Shown here piece after piece: positions 6,289 through 13,022 of a stretch of DNA of 13,694 bases; position 1 is the stretch's first letter; the number at the start of each line of letters is the position of its first letter. The notes under the pieces were generated by a model that was given only the letters and a program-made list of their open reading frames with translations, made no database searches and had not been told where the DNA came from. The DNA lies in the NCBI GenBank assembly GCA_937901265.1, contig CALCHA010000172.1, positions 1-13,694 on the forward strand. The letters run 5' to 3'. The position numbers and the translations under genes are program-made. Source of the stretch: an uncultured Phycisphaerales bacterium. Lineage in GTDB: Bacteria > Planctomycetota > Phycisphaerae > WQYP01.

Positions 6289-6666
6289 GTGAAACATGCC
6301 GTTGTTCAGTACCTTCTGGTGGGAGTGGCCGGCGCCCTGGGGGCGATGACGCGGCTGGGGATCTCGCAACTTTTCGCGCGCACGGCGTTTCCGATCGGAA
6401 CGCTGCTGATCAACATCACCGGCAGCTTTCTTCTGGGCTGGTTTCTTACTTATGCCGGGGCGCGATTGGGGATCTCGGACCACGTCCGCATCGCCATTGC
6501 CGTCGGATTTATCGGGGCGTACACCACCTTTTCCACCTTCACGTATGAGTCGATGCGGATGATCGAGGATGGAACGTTCGGGCGGGCGTTGTTGTACATC
6601 GGGAGCAGCCTGCTGTTGGGCCTGCTGGCGGTCAGCGTGGGCATTTTGGTCGGGAGGCACACATGA
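6289..6666 (+). CDS. crcB: Fluoride ion channel CrcB/Fluc
   Basis: 125 residues, normal for the family. Four hydrophobic segments form a dual-topology dimeric channel in the inner membrane that lets toxic fluoride leave the cell. Family signatures are all present: GVAGALGAMTRLGIS (12-26, with Arg22), IGTLLINITGSFLLGW (36-51, with pore Asn42), and GFIGAYTTFSTFTYES (73-88, with the TTFSTF track that holds sodium and the fluoride-lining Phe residues). GTG 6289 is the start: GGGGAG (6277-6282) lies six bases upstream, while the nearby ATG 6296 is out of frame. Expression is controlled by the fluoride riboswitch and terminator just upstream. Its stop overlaps the next start (ATGA), so it is translationally coupled to the DUF190 gene. 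Confidence 0.95.
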   Translation: MKHAVVQYLLVGVAGALGAMTRLGISQLFARTAFPIGTLLINITGSFLLGWFLTYAGARLGISDHVRIAIAVGFIGAYTTFSTFTYESMRMIEDGTFGRALLYIGSSLLLGLLAVSVGILVGRHT

Positions 6667-7463
6667 GGATTCCCATCCAGCGGGAACTGGAGGGGGAGCG
6701 CGTGCTGGTGCGGTTCTATCTGCTCACGACGGATGAAGCGCACCGCGCGCCGGCCTACGAGCGGCTGGTGCAGCATGCCGAGAAGGCGGGGCTCGCGGGG
6801 GCGACCGTCCTGAAGGGAATTTATGGCTTTGGCGCGCGAGGGATTGTGAAGCCTTCGGCATGGCACATGGTCAACTCCCTGCCGGTCATCGTTGAAATGG
6901 CCGACGACGCTCCGCGGCTCGAAGCGTTTCTGGAGGGGCCCGCGGCCATGCTTTTGCCGCGGATGATGGTGACCTTTGAGCGCGCCGCCGTGATGTTTTA
7001 TCGCCATCGCCGCAGCACCGGGCCGCGGCCTGTGCTGGTGGTCCCGCGGGCGGTGCCGGACCTTTCCACGCTGCCTCCCGTTGATGAAGGAAATCCGATG
7101 AAAAGTAGCGAAGCGGGTGTGCTCCTGCGGGTGTTCGTCGGCGAGTCTGATGAGGCTGAGGGACGCCCGCTCTATGAGGTGATAGTGGCCCGCGCCCGGG
7201 CGCTGGGATTGCGCGGCGCGACGGTGCTCCGCGGGTCGATGGGGTTTGGCGCCAACAGCGTGCTGCACACCACCAAGGTCCTGGGGCTTTCCAGCGACCT
7301 GCCGATCATCATTGAGCTGGTCGATTCTGAAGCGCAGATCGCACGGCTTTTGCCGGAGCTCGAGCCGCTGGTTCCGGAAGGGATGATCACGCTGGAATCG
7401 GTGCGTATCGTGCTGTATCGCCCGGGCGAGGCGGCGGCGCAGGTGAGCGGGCAGGCGTCCTGA
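6663..7463 (+). CDS. Tandem DUF190 protein (two PII-like domains), fluoride-operon partner
   Basis: 266 residues made of two DUF190 domains: residues about 4-118 (LVRFYLLTTDE..., ATVLKGIYGFGARG, LPVIVEMAD) and about 148-258 (LLRVFVGESDE..., ATVLRGSMGFGANS, LPIIIELVD). Each carries the family's GATVL(K/R)G..GFGA core. DUF190 has a PII-like ferredoxin fold and is often found next to crcB; its role is not settled, perhaps sensing or modulating the channel. Single-domain proteins of about 110 residues are usual, so this is a duplication fused in frame. An in-frame ATG at 7098 has AAGGA (7087-7091) six bases upstream, so the second domain (121 residues) may also be made alone. The start ATG 6663 overlaps the crcB stop. 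Confidence 0.88.
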   Translation: MRIPIQRELEGERVLVRFYLLTTDEAHRAPAYERLVQHAEKAGLAGATVLKGIYGFGARGIVKPSAWHMVNSLPVIVEMADDAPRLEAFLEGPAAMLLPRMMVTFERAAVMFYRHRRSTGPRPVLVVPRAVPDLSTLPPVDEGNPMKSSEAGVLLRVFVGESDEAEGRPLYEVIVARARALGLRGATVLRGSMGFGANSVLHTTKVLGLSSDLPIIIELVDSEAQIARLLPELEPLVPEGMITLESVRIVLYRPGEAAAQVSGQAS

Positions 7464-7601
7464 TGCGCATCCGCGCTGAGGGGGCTTTCCCTTGGCCCAC
7501 GCGGCCGATGGAGGCTGCGTTTGGCGTAAACGCGAAATATCGCTGGCGGCCGACGCGGGGGTGTCGGTAGGATTCCGCAAAGTCCTGAAGGAGGCGGAAC
7601 G
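7464..7601. other. Intergenic region before exported protein gene
   Basis: 138 bp. No terminator with a T-tract and no clear promoter hexamers. The only strong signal is AAGGAGG at 7588-7594, the ribosome binding site of the next gene. Confidence 0.35.
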
Positions 7602-9095
7602 ATGCGGAAAATTTCCTGCGCTGCAATGTTTCTGAGCGCTGCGGCCATGACGGGGTGGTGCGGAGAGGCATTTGCGGACTTTCCCAAGCCGGTGGCCCGC
7701 GCGTCCGTTTCGTCGATCAAGAATGCGGAGGCCTTTTTGACACGGATCGGCGTGTCCCTGCAGATTGCGCCGATGATTGAAAAGCGCCTCGATCTTGCTC
7801 CCGGGACCCTGGCCACGGACAAGCCCGTGGGCGTCGCGGTGGCGGCCGACAAGGAATCCTGGGATGCCGCGCCCAACGGCAGCGCGATGGTGGTGGCGGT
7901 GCTGCCTGTGGTCGCGGGGAAAGGGACGATCGAGGAGATCAAGAGCAAGGGCGGCTTTGAAGTCATCGGGCGCGACGACTTCGCCACGCGTGGCGGCTAC
8001 TTCTTCAAGCGGGGGACGGACCATTTGTTTGTGAGCACAGGCAGCGATCATGCCGCGGGAATGGTCCCGGAGGATGCCTTCAAGGCGGACTACGCCCAGA
8101 ATCCGCCACTGGCGGCCATCACGGGCAATTTCGCCCTGGCCAAGGCCGCGCTGCCGGTGGTCTACAAGCGTTTCATGGCGGGCGGGGACGTGATGACCGG
8201 GGCCGATGTCGCCAACCTCGACCACCTTTCGCTGCAGTTTGCCCCGCAAGGTGACAACCTGCAAATGAAGTGCTGGTGGGTTCCCGGCACGATGGTCGCT
8301 CCCGCGGCCCACCCCCGGCCGAGCTTTCCGGGGACGGTCCTCGGCGAGATTCACCTGACCCGCGCCAAGGGAGACACCAACCCGCTGCTCGCGGTCCTGA
8401 GCCAGTCGGGCGAGCTGCCGAAATTCCAGATCGTCGGCCCGCTCCTCAGCCTTGCGGATGCCGCCTCCATCGCCATCACCGTGGATGGCGCGAAGCAGCC
8501 AACGCTCTCGGTGGTGAGCCAGTTTGATGGCGAGAACCAGACACTGGCCGATTTCAAAACCGCCTGGGCCGATGGGGTGAAGAAAGGCAGCGGCAAGGCG
8601 CTGACCACGTACGCCAGCGGGGGAAAAACCGTGAACCGCGGGGTGATCGAGGCGTCCGCCGGCGGGGGCAAGACGCTGTACATCGACCTGCTGGCCGACC
8701 AACACGTGGTGTATGCGACGGTCTCGACGAGCGATGCCCACCTGGTGGAACAACTCGCCGCCGCGGGAATGAAGGGCCAGATTCCCGCTGGCATGGTGGC
8801 GATCGGCGAAATCGACCTGGGTGGCTGTCTGTCGGCCTTTCAAGAACTGGGCGGTGCCGCGACCCTCGGTGCCCCGGCCATCACCAGCGCACTCAGCGGC
8901 GGGCGCATCCAATTCACCTCGCAGGTAGCCTCGGGCTACGTTTACAGCGATTTTGAAATTCCCATTCCGGTCGTCAAAAATGTGATCACCCTGGCCACGA
9001 CCCTGTTCGGCACCCCCGCCGCACCGGCCGGCCGGGGAACAGCCACCCCTGGGCGCAACAACCGCGCAGGTGCGGGCGGCTCGCCCCCCCGCTGA
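7602..9095 (+). CDS. Exported protein of unknown function
   Basis: 497 residues; family not recognised with confidence. An N-terminal signal peptide (MRKISCAAMFLSAAAM..., probable cut after AFA near residue 25) sends it out of the cytoplasm. The body alternates strands and helices, rich in Ala, Gly and Val, with two segments of similar look (VGVAVAADKESW..., and AGMKGQIPAGMVAIGEIDL). This resembles large exported proteins of unknown function common in Planctomycetota. There are no catalytic motifs, metal sites or membrane segments beyond the signal. The last ~30 residues are a low-complexity tail (PAAPAGRGTATPGRNNRAG...), like the insert in the GH51 enzyme. AAGGAGG (7588-7594), seven bases before ATG, is an ideal ribosome binding site and fixes the start. 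It follows the DUF190 gene by 138 bp and is probably separate from it. Confidence 0.78.
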   Translation: MRKISCAAMFLSAAAMTGWCGEAFADFPKPVARASVSSIKNAEAFLTRIGVSLQIAPMIEKRLDLAPGTLATDKPVGVAVAADKESWDAAPNGSAMVVAVLPVVAGKGTIEEIKSKGGFEVIGRDDFATRGGYFFKRGTDHLFVSTGSDHAAGMVPEDAFKADYAQNPPLAAITGNFALAKAALPVVYKRFMAGGDVMTGADVANLDHLSLQFAPQGDNLQMKCWWVPGTMVAPAAHPRPSFPGTVLGEIHLTRAKGDTNPLLAVLSQSGELPKFQIVGPLLSLADAASIAITVDGAKQPTLSVVSQFDGENQTLADFKTAWADGVKKGSGKALTTYASGGKTVNRGVIEASAGGGKTLYIDLLADQHVVYATVSTSDAHLVEQLAAAGMKGQIPAGMVAIGEIDLGGCLSAFQELGGAATLGAPAITSALSGGRIQFTSQVASGYVYSDFEIPIPVVKNVITLATTLFGTPAAPAGRGTATPGRNNRAGAGGSPPR

Positions 9096-9237
9096 GGCGC
9101 GATGAGGGCACCCCTCGCCGGAAAACAGGGCCACCCCCCATCTTGCCAATCGCGAAATTTTTACTGGCGGCCCCCCGCGTCGCGCGGTTATCCTAGTGGG
9201 TTGTGCCCGCGGAGCTGGAGGCTGCGGGCGGGAGAAT
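9096..9237. other. Intergenic region before micro-ORF and small exported protein
   Basis: 142 bp. A GAGGG/CCCTC hairpin just after the preceding stop lacks a T-tract. TATCCT at 9189-9194 could be a -10, but no -35 lies at a normal distance. An A/T-rich patch (GAAATTTTTACT, about 9154-9165) stands out from the GC-rich surroundings. Confidence 0.3.
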
Positions 9238-9270
9238 ATGATGGACTTCTTCATCGAGGGGAATCGATGA
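9238..9270 (+). CDS. Putative 10-residue leader micro-ORF
   Basis: MMDFFIEGNR followed by TGA. GGAG (9231-9234) lies six bases before the second ATG (9241). The TGA overlaps the ATG of the exported protein as ATGA (9267-9270), the usual geometry for translational coupling. The codons for its last residues (GAGGGG, 9256-9261) form the ribosome binding site of the next gene. It may be a short leader that opens that site, or chance. No repeated or rare residues suggest attenuation. Confidence 0.3.
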   Translation: MMDFFIEGNR

Positions 9271-9752
9271 AACTGCACCTTATGGGTTTGAGTTTGCTGC
9301 TGGCGAGCGCGCTGTTGCCGCGGGCGGCGATGGCGGCCGCGCCGGATATGCCCATTCCGGGGTCCGATTCGAGCCTGCTCGACGGCAACGCCTTGGACGC
9401 GCGGCAATACCGGATCGAGAATGCCCGCGTGCCGGGGCTTACCTCGGCACGCCAAAGCGTCACCGCGTGGCAGGTCACCAGCGGGTCATGGGATGGCCAG
9501 GCCCTTGATGGCTTGGCGCTGGTCCTGGTGAAAACCACCGACGAGGGTACGCCCAGCGGCCGCCAGTTCAATTGTTATGTGTCTCAGTTCGCCACCGCGG
9601 CCCAGCGCAGCGCCCTGATCGGTGCGTTTTTGTCCGCGCAGCCCAACGTCCTTTCTCCGCGTGATGCCGCGCGCATGCGGATCGAACCGGGCGTCATCTC
9701 GATCCAGTATGAAGATGGGGCGGTGGTCCTGCACATCGGGCTGGTCGCCTGA
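9267..9752 (+). CDS. Small exported protein of unknown function
   Basis: 161 residues with a signal peptide (MKLHLMGLSLLLASALLPRA, probable cut after AMA near 23). The mature part (about 138 residues) has one cysteine (FNCYVSQFA). A strand-helix-strand stretch, TAAQRSALIGAFLSA, then ends in strands (GVISIQYEDGAVVLHIGL). The pattern of a ligand-like 'deQreAL...if' helix after a strand recalls DUF1326-type proteins, but the similarity is too weak to assign. ATG 9267 is the only methionine that gives a signal peptide and has GAGGGG (9256-9261) five bases upstream. It ends only seven bp from the convergent zinc-ribbon gene, with no terminator visible between. Confidence 0.72.
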   Translation: MKLHLMGLSLLLASALLPRAAMAAAPDMPIPGSDSSLLDGNALDARQYRIENARVPGLTSARQSVTAWQVTSGSWDGQALDGLALVLVKTTDEGTPSGRQFNCYVSQFATAAQRSALIGAFLSAQPNVLSPRDAARMRIEPGVISIQYEDGAVVLHIGLVA

Positions 9753-9759
9753 CGCCCGC

Positions 9760-10413
9760 TCATCGGCTCGCGAGCTTCTCCACGTAGGCGCGCACCACGC
9801 GCTCGGGGACGCCGGTGCGCGGGGCGATGAACGCGGCGATTACCGCCGGCGTTTGGCCGCCCTTCAGCCGCATCCGCATGTCGCCGTGATAGGCTTTCAG
9901 CGCCGCGGCCATCTCCTCTTTGGACATCGACCCATTCTTCTTTGTAACCACCGCGGGCAGGTCGCGCTGCAGCGGCTTGGCGGGGGCGGCCGCGGGTTGC
10001 GTGACCTCCCAGTCCTGCTGCAACTCGATGGGCTCCTCCAGCCGCCGGGTGCGCGGGCGAAACTCACGTTCGGGTTCCAGTTCGATGGGCACCGTCTCCG
10101 GCTCCACGACGGGCCGCGCCCTGCGCACCGTCACGGGCGTCACCGGCCCGCCGCGCCACGGGCCGCGCATGACGGAGAGATACTGCACCACGTTGTTGAA
10201 AATCATAAAGGGGGACACAATCATGGAGATCATCCCCCACCAGCCAAAGATCAGGGTGAGCCCGGTCATTCGGAGGAAGACGCGCGTCGTACAACGGCGG
10301 CAAAGATCGCCCTCGACCTTTCGCCGCAGGCGCGCGACCAGCAGCCCGATGTTCTGGTAGTAGATCACGCCCTTGGTCGCCGCCATCGCATCACATCGCT
10401 GACATCGCGCCAT
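9760..10413 (-). CDS. Zinc-ribbon membrane protein of unknown function
   Basis: 217 residues. The N-terminal zinc-ribbon-like site is Cys4-x2-Cys7 and Cys38-x2-Cys41. A hydrophobic hairpin or single membrane pass follows at about residues 50-72 (TGLTLIFGWWGMISMIVSPF). A Pro/Glu/Arg-rich linker covers about 85-145. The C-terminal helical domain (about 150-217) reads MSKEEMAAALKAYHGDMRMR, then a motif like a helix-turn-helix or UBA-type bundle (IAAFIAPRTGVPERVVRAYVEKL). The GWWG followed by an S-x-x-x-x-P pattern after a CxxC pair occurs in many uncharacterised bacterial zinc-ribbon membrane proteins. ATG 10413 has AGGAG six bases upstream (complement of 10420-10424). It may be cotranscribed with nadD, which ends 95 bp upstream on the same strand. 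Confidence 0.75.
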   Translation of the reverse strand: MARCQRCDAMAATKGVIYYQNIGLLVARLRRKVEGDLCRRCTTRVFLRMTGLTLIFGWWGMISMIVSPFMIFNNVVQYLSVMRGPWRGGPVTPVTVRRARPVVEPETVPIELEPEREFRPRTRRLEEPIELQQDWEVTQPAAAPAKPLQRDLPAVVTKKNGSMSKEEMAAALKAYHGDMRMRLKGGQTPAVIAAFIAPRTGVPERVVRAYVEKLASR

Positions 10414-10508
10414 ACCCTTCTCCTGATATAGATGTGCCTCCGAATCCTACCGCCGCCCCCGCGCCCGATGCAATCTTTCAGCGATTCCGTGTCGGACGCC
10501 CGGAGGGC

Positions 10509-11126
10509 TCACCCATAAAGTCCTTCGCGTGCAATAAAGCCCGCGACGCCTTCGGGCACCCAGAAGCGCACGGACAGCCCCGCACGCACGCGCGCCCGCA
10601 CCTCGGTGGCAGAGATCCCCACCAGCGGTGTCGCGAGGAGCCCCGCCTCCAGCCGCTTCGCCGTCGCGTCGCCCAGATGCCGCCGCACCGACGAGAAATC
10701 GGCAGCCATGCCGGTCATCCGCGGCAGAATCGCCACCGCGGCCATGTCCAGGATCTCGCCAATCCCCTTCCAGCCGTGCAGCATCTGCAACTGGTCGGCC
10801 CCGAGCAGGAGGGTCAGCCGCACGCCCGGCCGCTCCGCGTGCAGCTCCCGCAAGGTCTCGACGGTGTAGCTGGGGCCGGCGCGATGCAGTTCCCGCTCGT
10901 CGGCGGCGCAGCCGGCCACGCCGACCATGGCCAGGCGCAGCATTTCGAGCCGCTGCGGCCCGCTGGCGCCGGGGTGCTGCTTCATCTTGAAAGGCGAACG
11001 ATTGGCCGGCAGAAACAGGACGCGGTCGGCGGCGAGAATCTCCCGCGCGCGCAGGGCGGGGATCAGATGCCCGACATGCACCGGATCAAAAGACCCGCCA
11101 TAAACGATCAGATGTTCCGCAGCCAT
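10509..11126 (-). CDS. nadD: Nicotinate-nucleotide adenylyltransferase
   Basis: 205 residues from the chosen start. The enzyme joins nicotinate mononucleotide and ATP to give deamido-NAD, an essential step of NAD synthesis in the cytoplasm. The nucleotidyltransferase signature GGSFDPVHVGHL lies near residue 10, with the T/HxGH-type catalytic histidines. FLPANRSPFK follows near 40, the substrate region LLLGADQLQMLHGW near 100, and the C-terminal ISATEVRARVRAG, equivalent to ISST.IR, near 175. Three in-frame ATGs exist (11138, 11135, 11126). The last fits the family N-terminus (MAAEHLIVYGG). TATGAT (11139-11134, minus strand) ends seven bases before it, so a leaderless transcript may begin at this ATG; no Shine-Dalgarno is seen. 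If translation starts at 11138 the product gains four residues. Confidence 0.93.
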   Translation of the reverse strand: MAAEHLIVYGGSFDPVHVGHLIPALRAREILAADRVLFLPANRSPFKMKQHPGASGPQRLEMLRLAMVGVAGCAADERELHRAGPSYTVETLRELHAERPGVRLTLLLGADQLQMLHGWKGIGEILDMAAVAILPRMTGMAADFSSVRRHLGDATAKRLEAGLLATPLVGISATEVRARVRAGLSVRFWVPEGVAGFIAREGLYG

Positions 11127-11133
11127 GGCCGCC

Positions 11134-11139
11134 ATCATA
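11134..11139 (-). promoter_or_regulatory. Possible -10 element for leaderless nadD transcript
   Basis: TATGAT on the minus strand, seven bases before ATG 11126. No -35 match is found at 16-18 bp. It parallels TATAAT placed nine bases before the dnaX ATG on the other strand. Position is suggestive; the match alone is not decisive. Confidence 0.3.
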
Positions 11140-11244
11140 GCGGCTTGCGGGGCGGGCGGCCCGGTTCTGGAAAGGACGGGCCAGCCACTCGAACGACAAA
11201 AGATATTCTGCCGCGAGGCTGGGCTGGACCACAGCAGCGGGTGG

Positions 11245-11592
11245 TTATGCAGCAGACCGTTGCGTCGTCAGCTTGGCAATCCCTGCGCCAATCGCGCCCC
11301 ACATCAGGCAGGATGAGATCAAGCTCACGCCGAGCATAATGTAGTCCCAAGACCTCACCTCCGACTCGAACGGCGGGGGCGACAACATCACGTAGCCGAA
11401 CACGCAAGGGAGCGAAGGAAAGTTGACGAGATTCCAGAACATTATTGCCGTCTCACTTGTAGCGCCGAGCGTCGCAAGAAGCGCCATGTCGAGCACGGCA
11501 ATTAGGCCGGCCGTATAAAGGAAGCCGCGAATCGTTCGGCGAGCGAAATACTTCTGACGGGTCGATGCTGCGTAGTCTAGCGGTTCGGAAAT
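11245..11592 (-). CDS. Small membrane protein of unknown function, start codon uncertain (ATT or GTG)
   Basis: About 115 residues if begun at ATT 11592. The reading frame has a polar, basic N-terminus (ISEPLDYAASTRQKYFARRT), then three likely membrane segments. The first is about 28-48 (GFLYTAGLIAVLDMALLATL), the second lies around MFWNLVNFPSLPCVFGYVML, and the third is near the end (YIMLGVSLISSCLMWGAIGAG). Codons look real through the whole frame back to a TAG at 11613-11611. The only ATG/GTG/TTG candidates are downstream; GTG 11496 would cut away the N-terminus and half of the first membrane segment and has no ribosome binding site. A perfect GGAGG (complement of 11600-11604) sits seven bases before ATT 11592, so ATT initiation (as in infC) or a sequence change from ATG is plausible. 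GC is lower than its neighbours (29 of 60 in 11401-11460). It is upstream of nadD on the same strand, 118 bp away. Confidence 0.55.
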   Translation of the reverse strand: MSEPLDYAASTRQKYFARRTIRGFLYTAGLIAVLDMALLATLGATSETAIMFWNLVNFPSLPCVFGYVMLSPPPFESEVRSWDYIMLGVSLISSCLMWGAIGAGIAKLTTQRSAA

Positions 11593-11828
11593 CTCACGTC
11601 CTCCTGCGGCCTAGCCACTTATTCTCTGGTGCCCCTATCAAAAGAACAACTCCCGCGACCGCCGCAGGTTGCCACAAAAACTCCACACGGTTCCTCCTCC
11701 TTTTTCTTGCGCTCCGCTCTCCGGCGTCCCGGGGGAAATGTTGCCCGCCGCGCGCGGGCCTTTGCACCGCAACCGTGGATCTTTGAGCTCCCGCCGCCCG
11801 CCGCCGCGCCCTCTCGGCCGCGCCTCGC
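11593..11828. other. Region between divergent small membrane protein and dnaX
   Basis: 236 bp with no supported gene. A polypyrimidine tract near 11691-11712 reads GGAGGAGG on the minus strand and precedes a 16-codon GTG frame (11688-11638), probably too short to claim. The right half is C/G-rich. The left 100 bp are closer in composition to the lower-GC membrane gene. Confidence 0.35.
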
Positions 11829-11834
11829 TATAAT
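11829..11834 (+). promoter_or_regulatory. -10 element (TATAAT) close to the dnaX start
   Basis: A perfect TATAAT sits in otherwise GC-rich sequence, nine bases before ATG 11844. Transcription would begin at or just before the ATG, giving a leaderless message. No Shine-Dalgarno precedes dnaX, which agrees. No clear -35 is present at 16-18 bp. Confidence 0.5.
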
Positions 11835-11843
11835 CCCCTCGCT

Positions 11844-13022
11844 ATGCCCGACGCCTACACAGTTCTCGCCCGCCGCTACCGCTCCCAGACGTTCGATGAA
11901 CTCGTCGGGCAGGAAGCGATCGCACAGACGCTCAAAAACGCCATCAAGTCCAACCGGGTCGCCCACGCGTTTCTCTTCACCGGCACGCGCGGCGTCGGCA
12001 AGACGTCCGCCGCCCGCATTCTGGCGAAGGCGGTCAACTGCCCGCACCGCACGCCCGAGGGCAACCCCTGCGGCCAGTGCGATACGTGCAAGGCCATCGC
12101 CCGCGGCGAAGACATGGACGTGATCGAGATCGACGGTGCCAGCAACAACTCGGTCGACCAGATCCGCGAGCTGCGGCAATCCGCCGGCATCCGCCCGTCG
12201 CACTCCGAATTCAAAATCTACATCATCGACGAAGTGCACATGCTCTCGACGGGGGCGTTCAACGCGCTGCTCAAAACGCTGGAAGAGCCGCCCGCGCACG
12301 TGAAGTTCATCTTCGCCACCACGGACGTGCACAAGGTTCCGGCCACGATCATTTCGCGGGTGCAGCGTTTTGACTTCAAGAATATCGCGACGCAGCGCAT
12401 TGCCGAGCACCTCACGGAGATCGTCAAGGACGAACAGGTGCAGGCCGACGCCGACGCACTGCACCGCATCGCCCGCCTGGGCAACGGCAGCATGCGGGAT
12501 GCGCTTTCGATTCTCGACCGCGTGCTGTCCCTGGGCGAAAAACACATCACCGACAAGATTCTCGAAGACCTCCTGGGCAAGCCCCCCACCGCCGCCATCG
12601 GCCAGCTTGTGGACGCCATTTCCCAGTCCGACGCGGCCGCGGCCATCACGCGGGCGGATGCGCTGCTGAAGGAAGGCATGGGCGTGGAAGGGGTGCTCTC
12701 GGAGCTCATTGAATTTTTGCGCAACCTCATGCTCGTGGTGACCTGTGGCAACGACACGGACCTGCTCGACGTGCCGACCGAAGCGCGCTCCACGTTCACG
12801 GCCCTCGCCGGCCGTTTTGACGCCGCGACGCTGGTCCATCTGATCACGCTGTGCGAGCAGACGCTGCGGGCGTTCAAGGCCTCGACGATGCACCGCCCGC
12901 TGTTCGATGCGCTGATCGTGCGACTGTCGCTGAGTGAGCAGTTCAGCTCGATCCGGCAACTGCTGGCCGGGAACAACGCGAACGCCTCGACCCCGCAACT
13001 CGCGGGTCAAAAAAAAAAGTGA
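11844..13022 (+). CDS. dnaX: DNA polymerase III clamp-loader subunit DnaX, gamma-type product in the genomic frame
   Basis: 392 residues. This is the ATPase subunit of the clamp loader that opens and loads the beta clamp. Walker A is GTRGVGKT (47-54). The zinc site is Cys66, Cys76, Cys79 and Cys82. Walker B is IYIIDEVHM (125-133), and the sensor/arginine-finger region is FATTDVHKVPATIISRVQRF. The usual SRC triplet is SRV here, with the arginine kept. The lid domain includes NGSMRDALSILDRVL. Domain III (about 240-370) has GVLSELIEFLRNLML and ends near LFDALIVRLSLSEQF. The frame then reads QKKK and stops at TGA 13020-13022, inside and just after a run of ten A. That leaves out the tau-specific domains, which continue in another frame (see 13018-13694). 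The start ATG 11844 gives the classic N-terminus YTVLARRYRSQTFDELVGQE. No Shine-Dalgarno; TATAAT lies just upstream. Confidence 0.93.
   Translation: MPDAYTVLARRYRSQTFDELVGQEAIAQTLKNAIKSNRVAHAFLFTGTRGVGKTSAARILAKAVNCPHRTPEGNPCGQCDTCKAIARGEDMDVIEIDGASNNSVDQIRELRQSAGIRPSHSEFKIYIIDEVHMLSTGAFNALLKTLEEPPAHVKFIFATTDVHKVPATIISRVQRFDFKNIATQRIAEHLTEIVKDEQVQADADALHRIARLGNGSMRDALSILDRVLSLGEKHITDKILEDLLGKPPTAAIGQLVDAISQSDAAAAITRADALLKEGMGVEGVLSELIEFLRNLMLVVTCGNDTDLLDVPTEARSTFTALAGRFDAATLVHLITLCEQTLRAFKASTMHRPLFDALIVRLSLSEQFSSIRQLLAGNNANASTPQLAGQKKK
13009..13018 (+). other. A10 slippage site in dnaX
   Basis: Ten consecutive A bases in roughly 70% GC coding sequence, at the junction between the gamma and tau parts of dnaX. 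As written, the frame reads CAA AAA AAA AAG TGA and stops. With nine A (or twelve) it reads CAA AAA AAA AGT GAC and continues into the tau domain. With eleven A it reads GTG ACA CCG AGC TGA and stops four codons later. Runs of nine or more A are known sites of RNA polymerase slippage, and Thermus thermophilus dnaX uses an A9 run this way. Confidence 0.82.

Noticed and set aside
6450-9455. A 1001-residue open frame on the minus strand.
   Set aside because: It is antisense to crcB, the DUF190 gene and the 497-residue exported protein, all of which have family motifs or ribosome binding sites. The composition (His, Arg, Gly, Pro-rich) is typical of a shadow frame in high-GC DNA.
11638-11688. A 16-codon minus-strand frame with GGAGGAGG before a GTG.
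   Set aside because: The ribosome-binding-like sequence is part of a repetitive polypyrimidine tract, and the peptide is too short to support without expression or conservation data.
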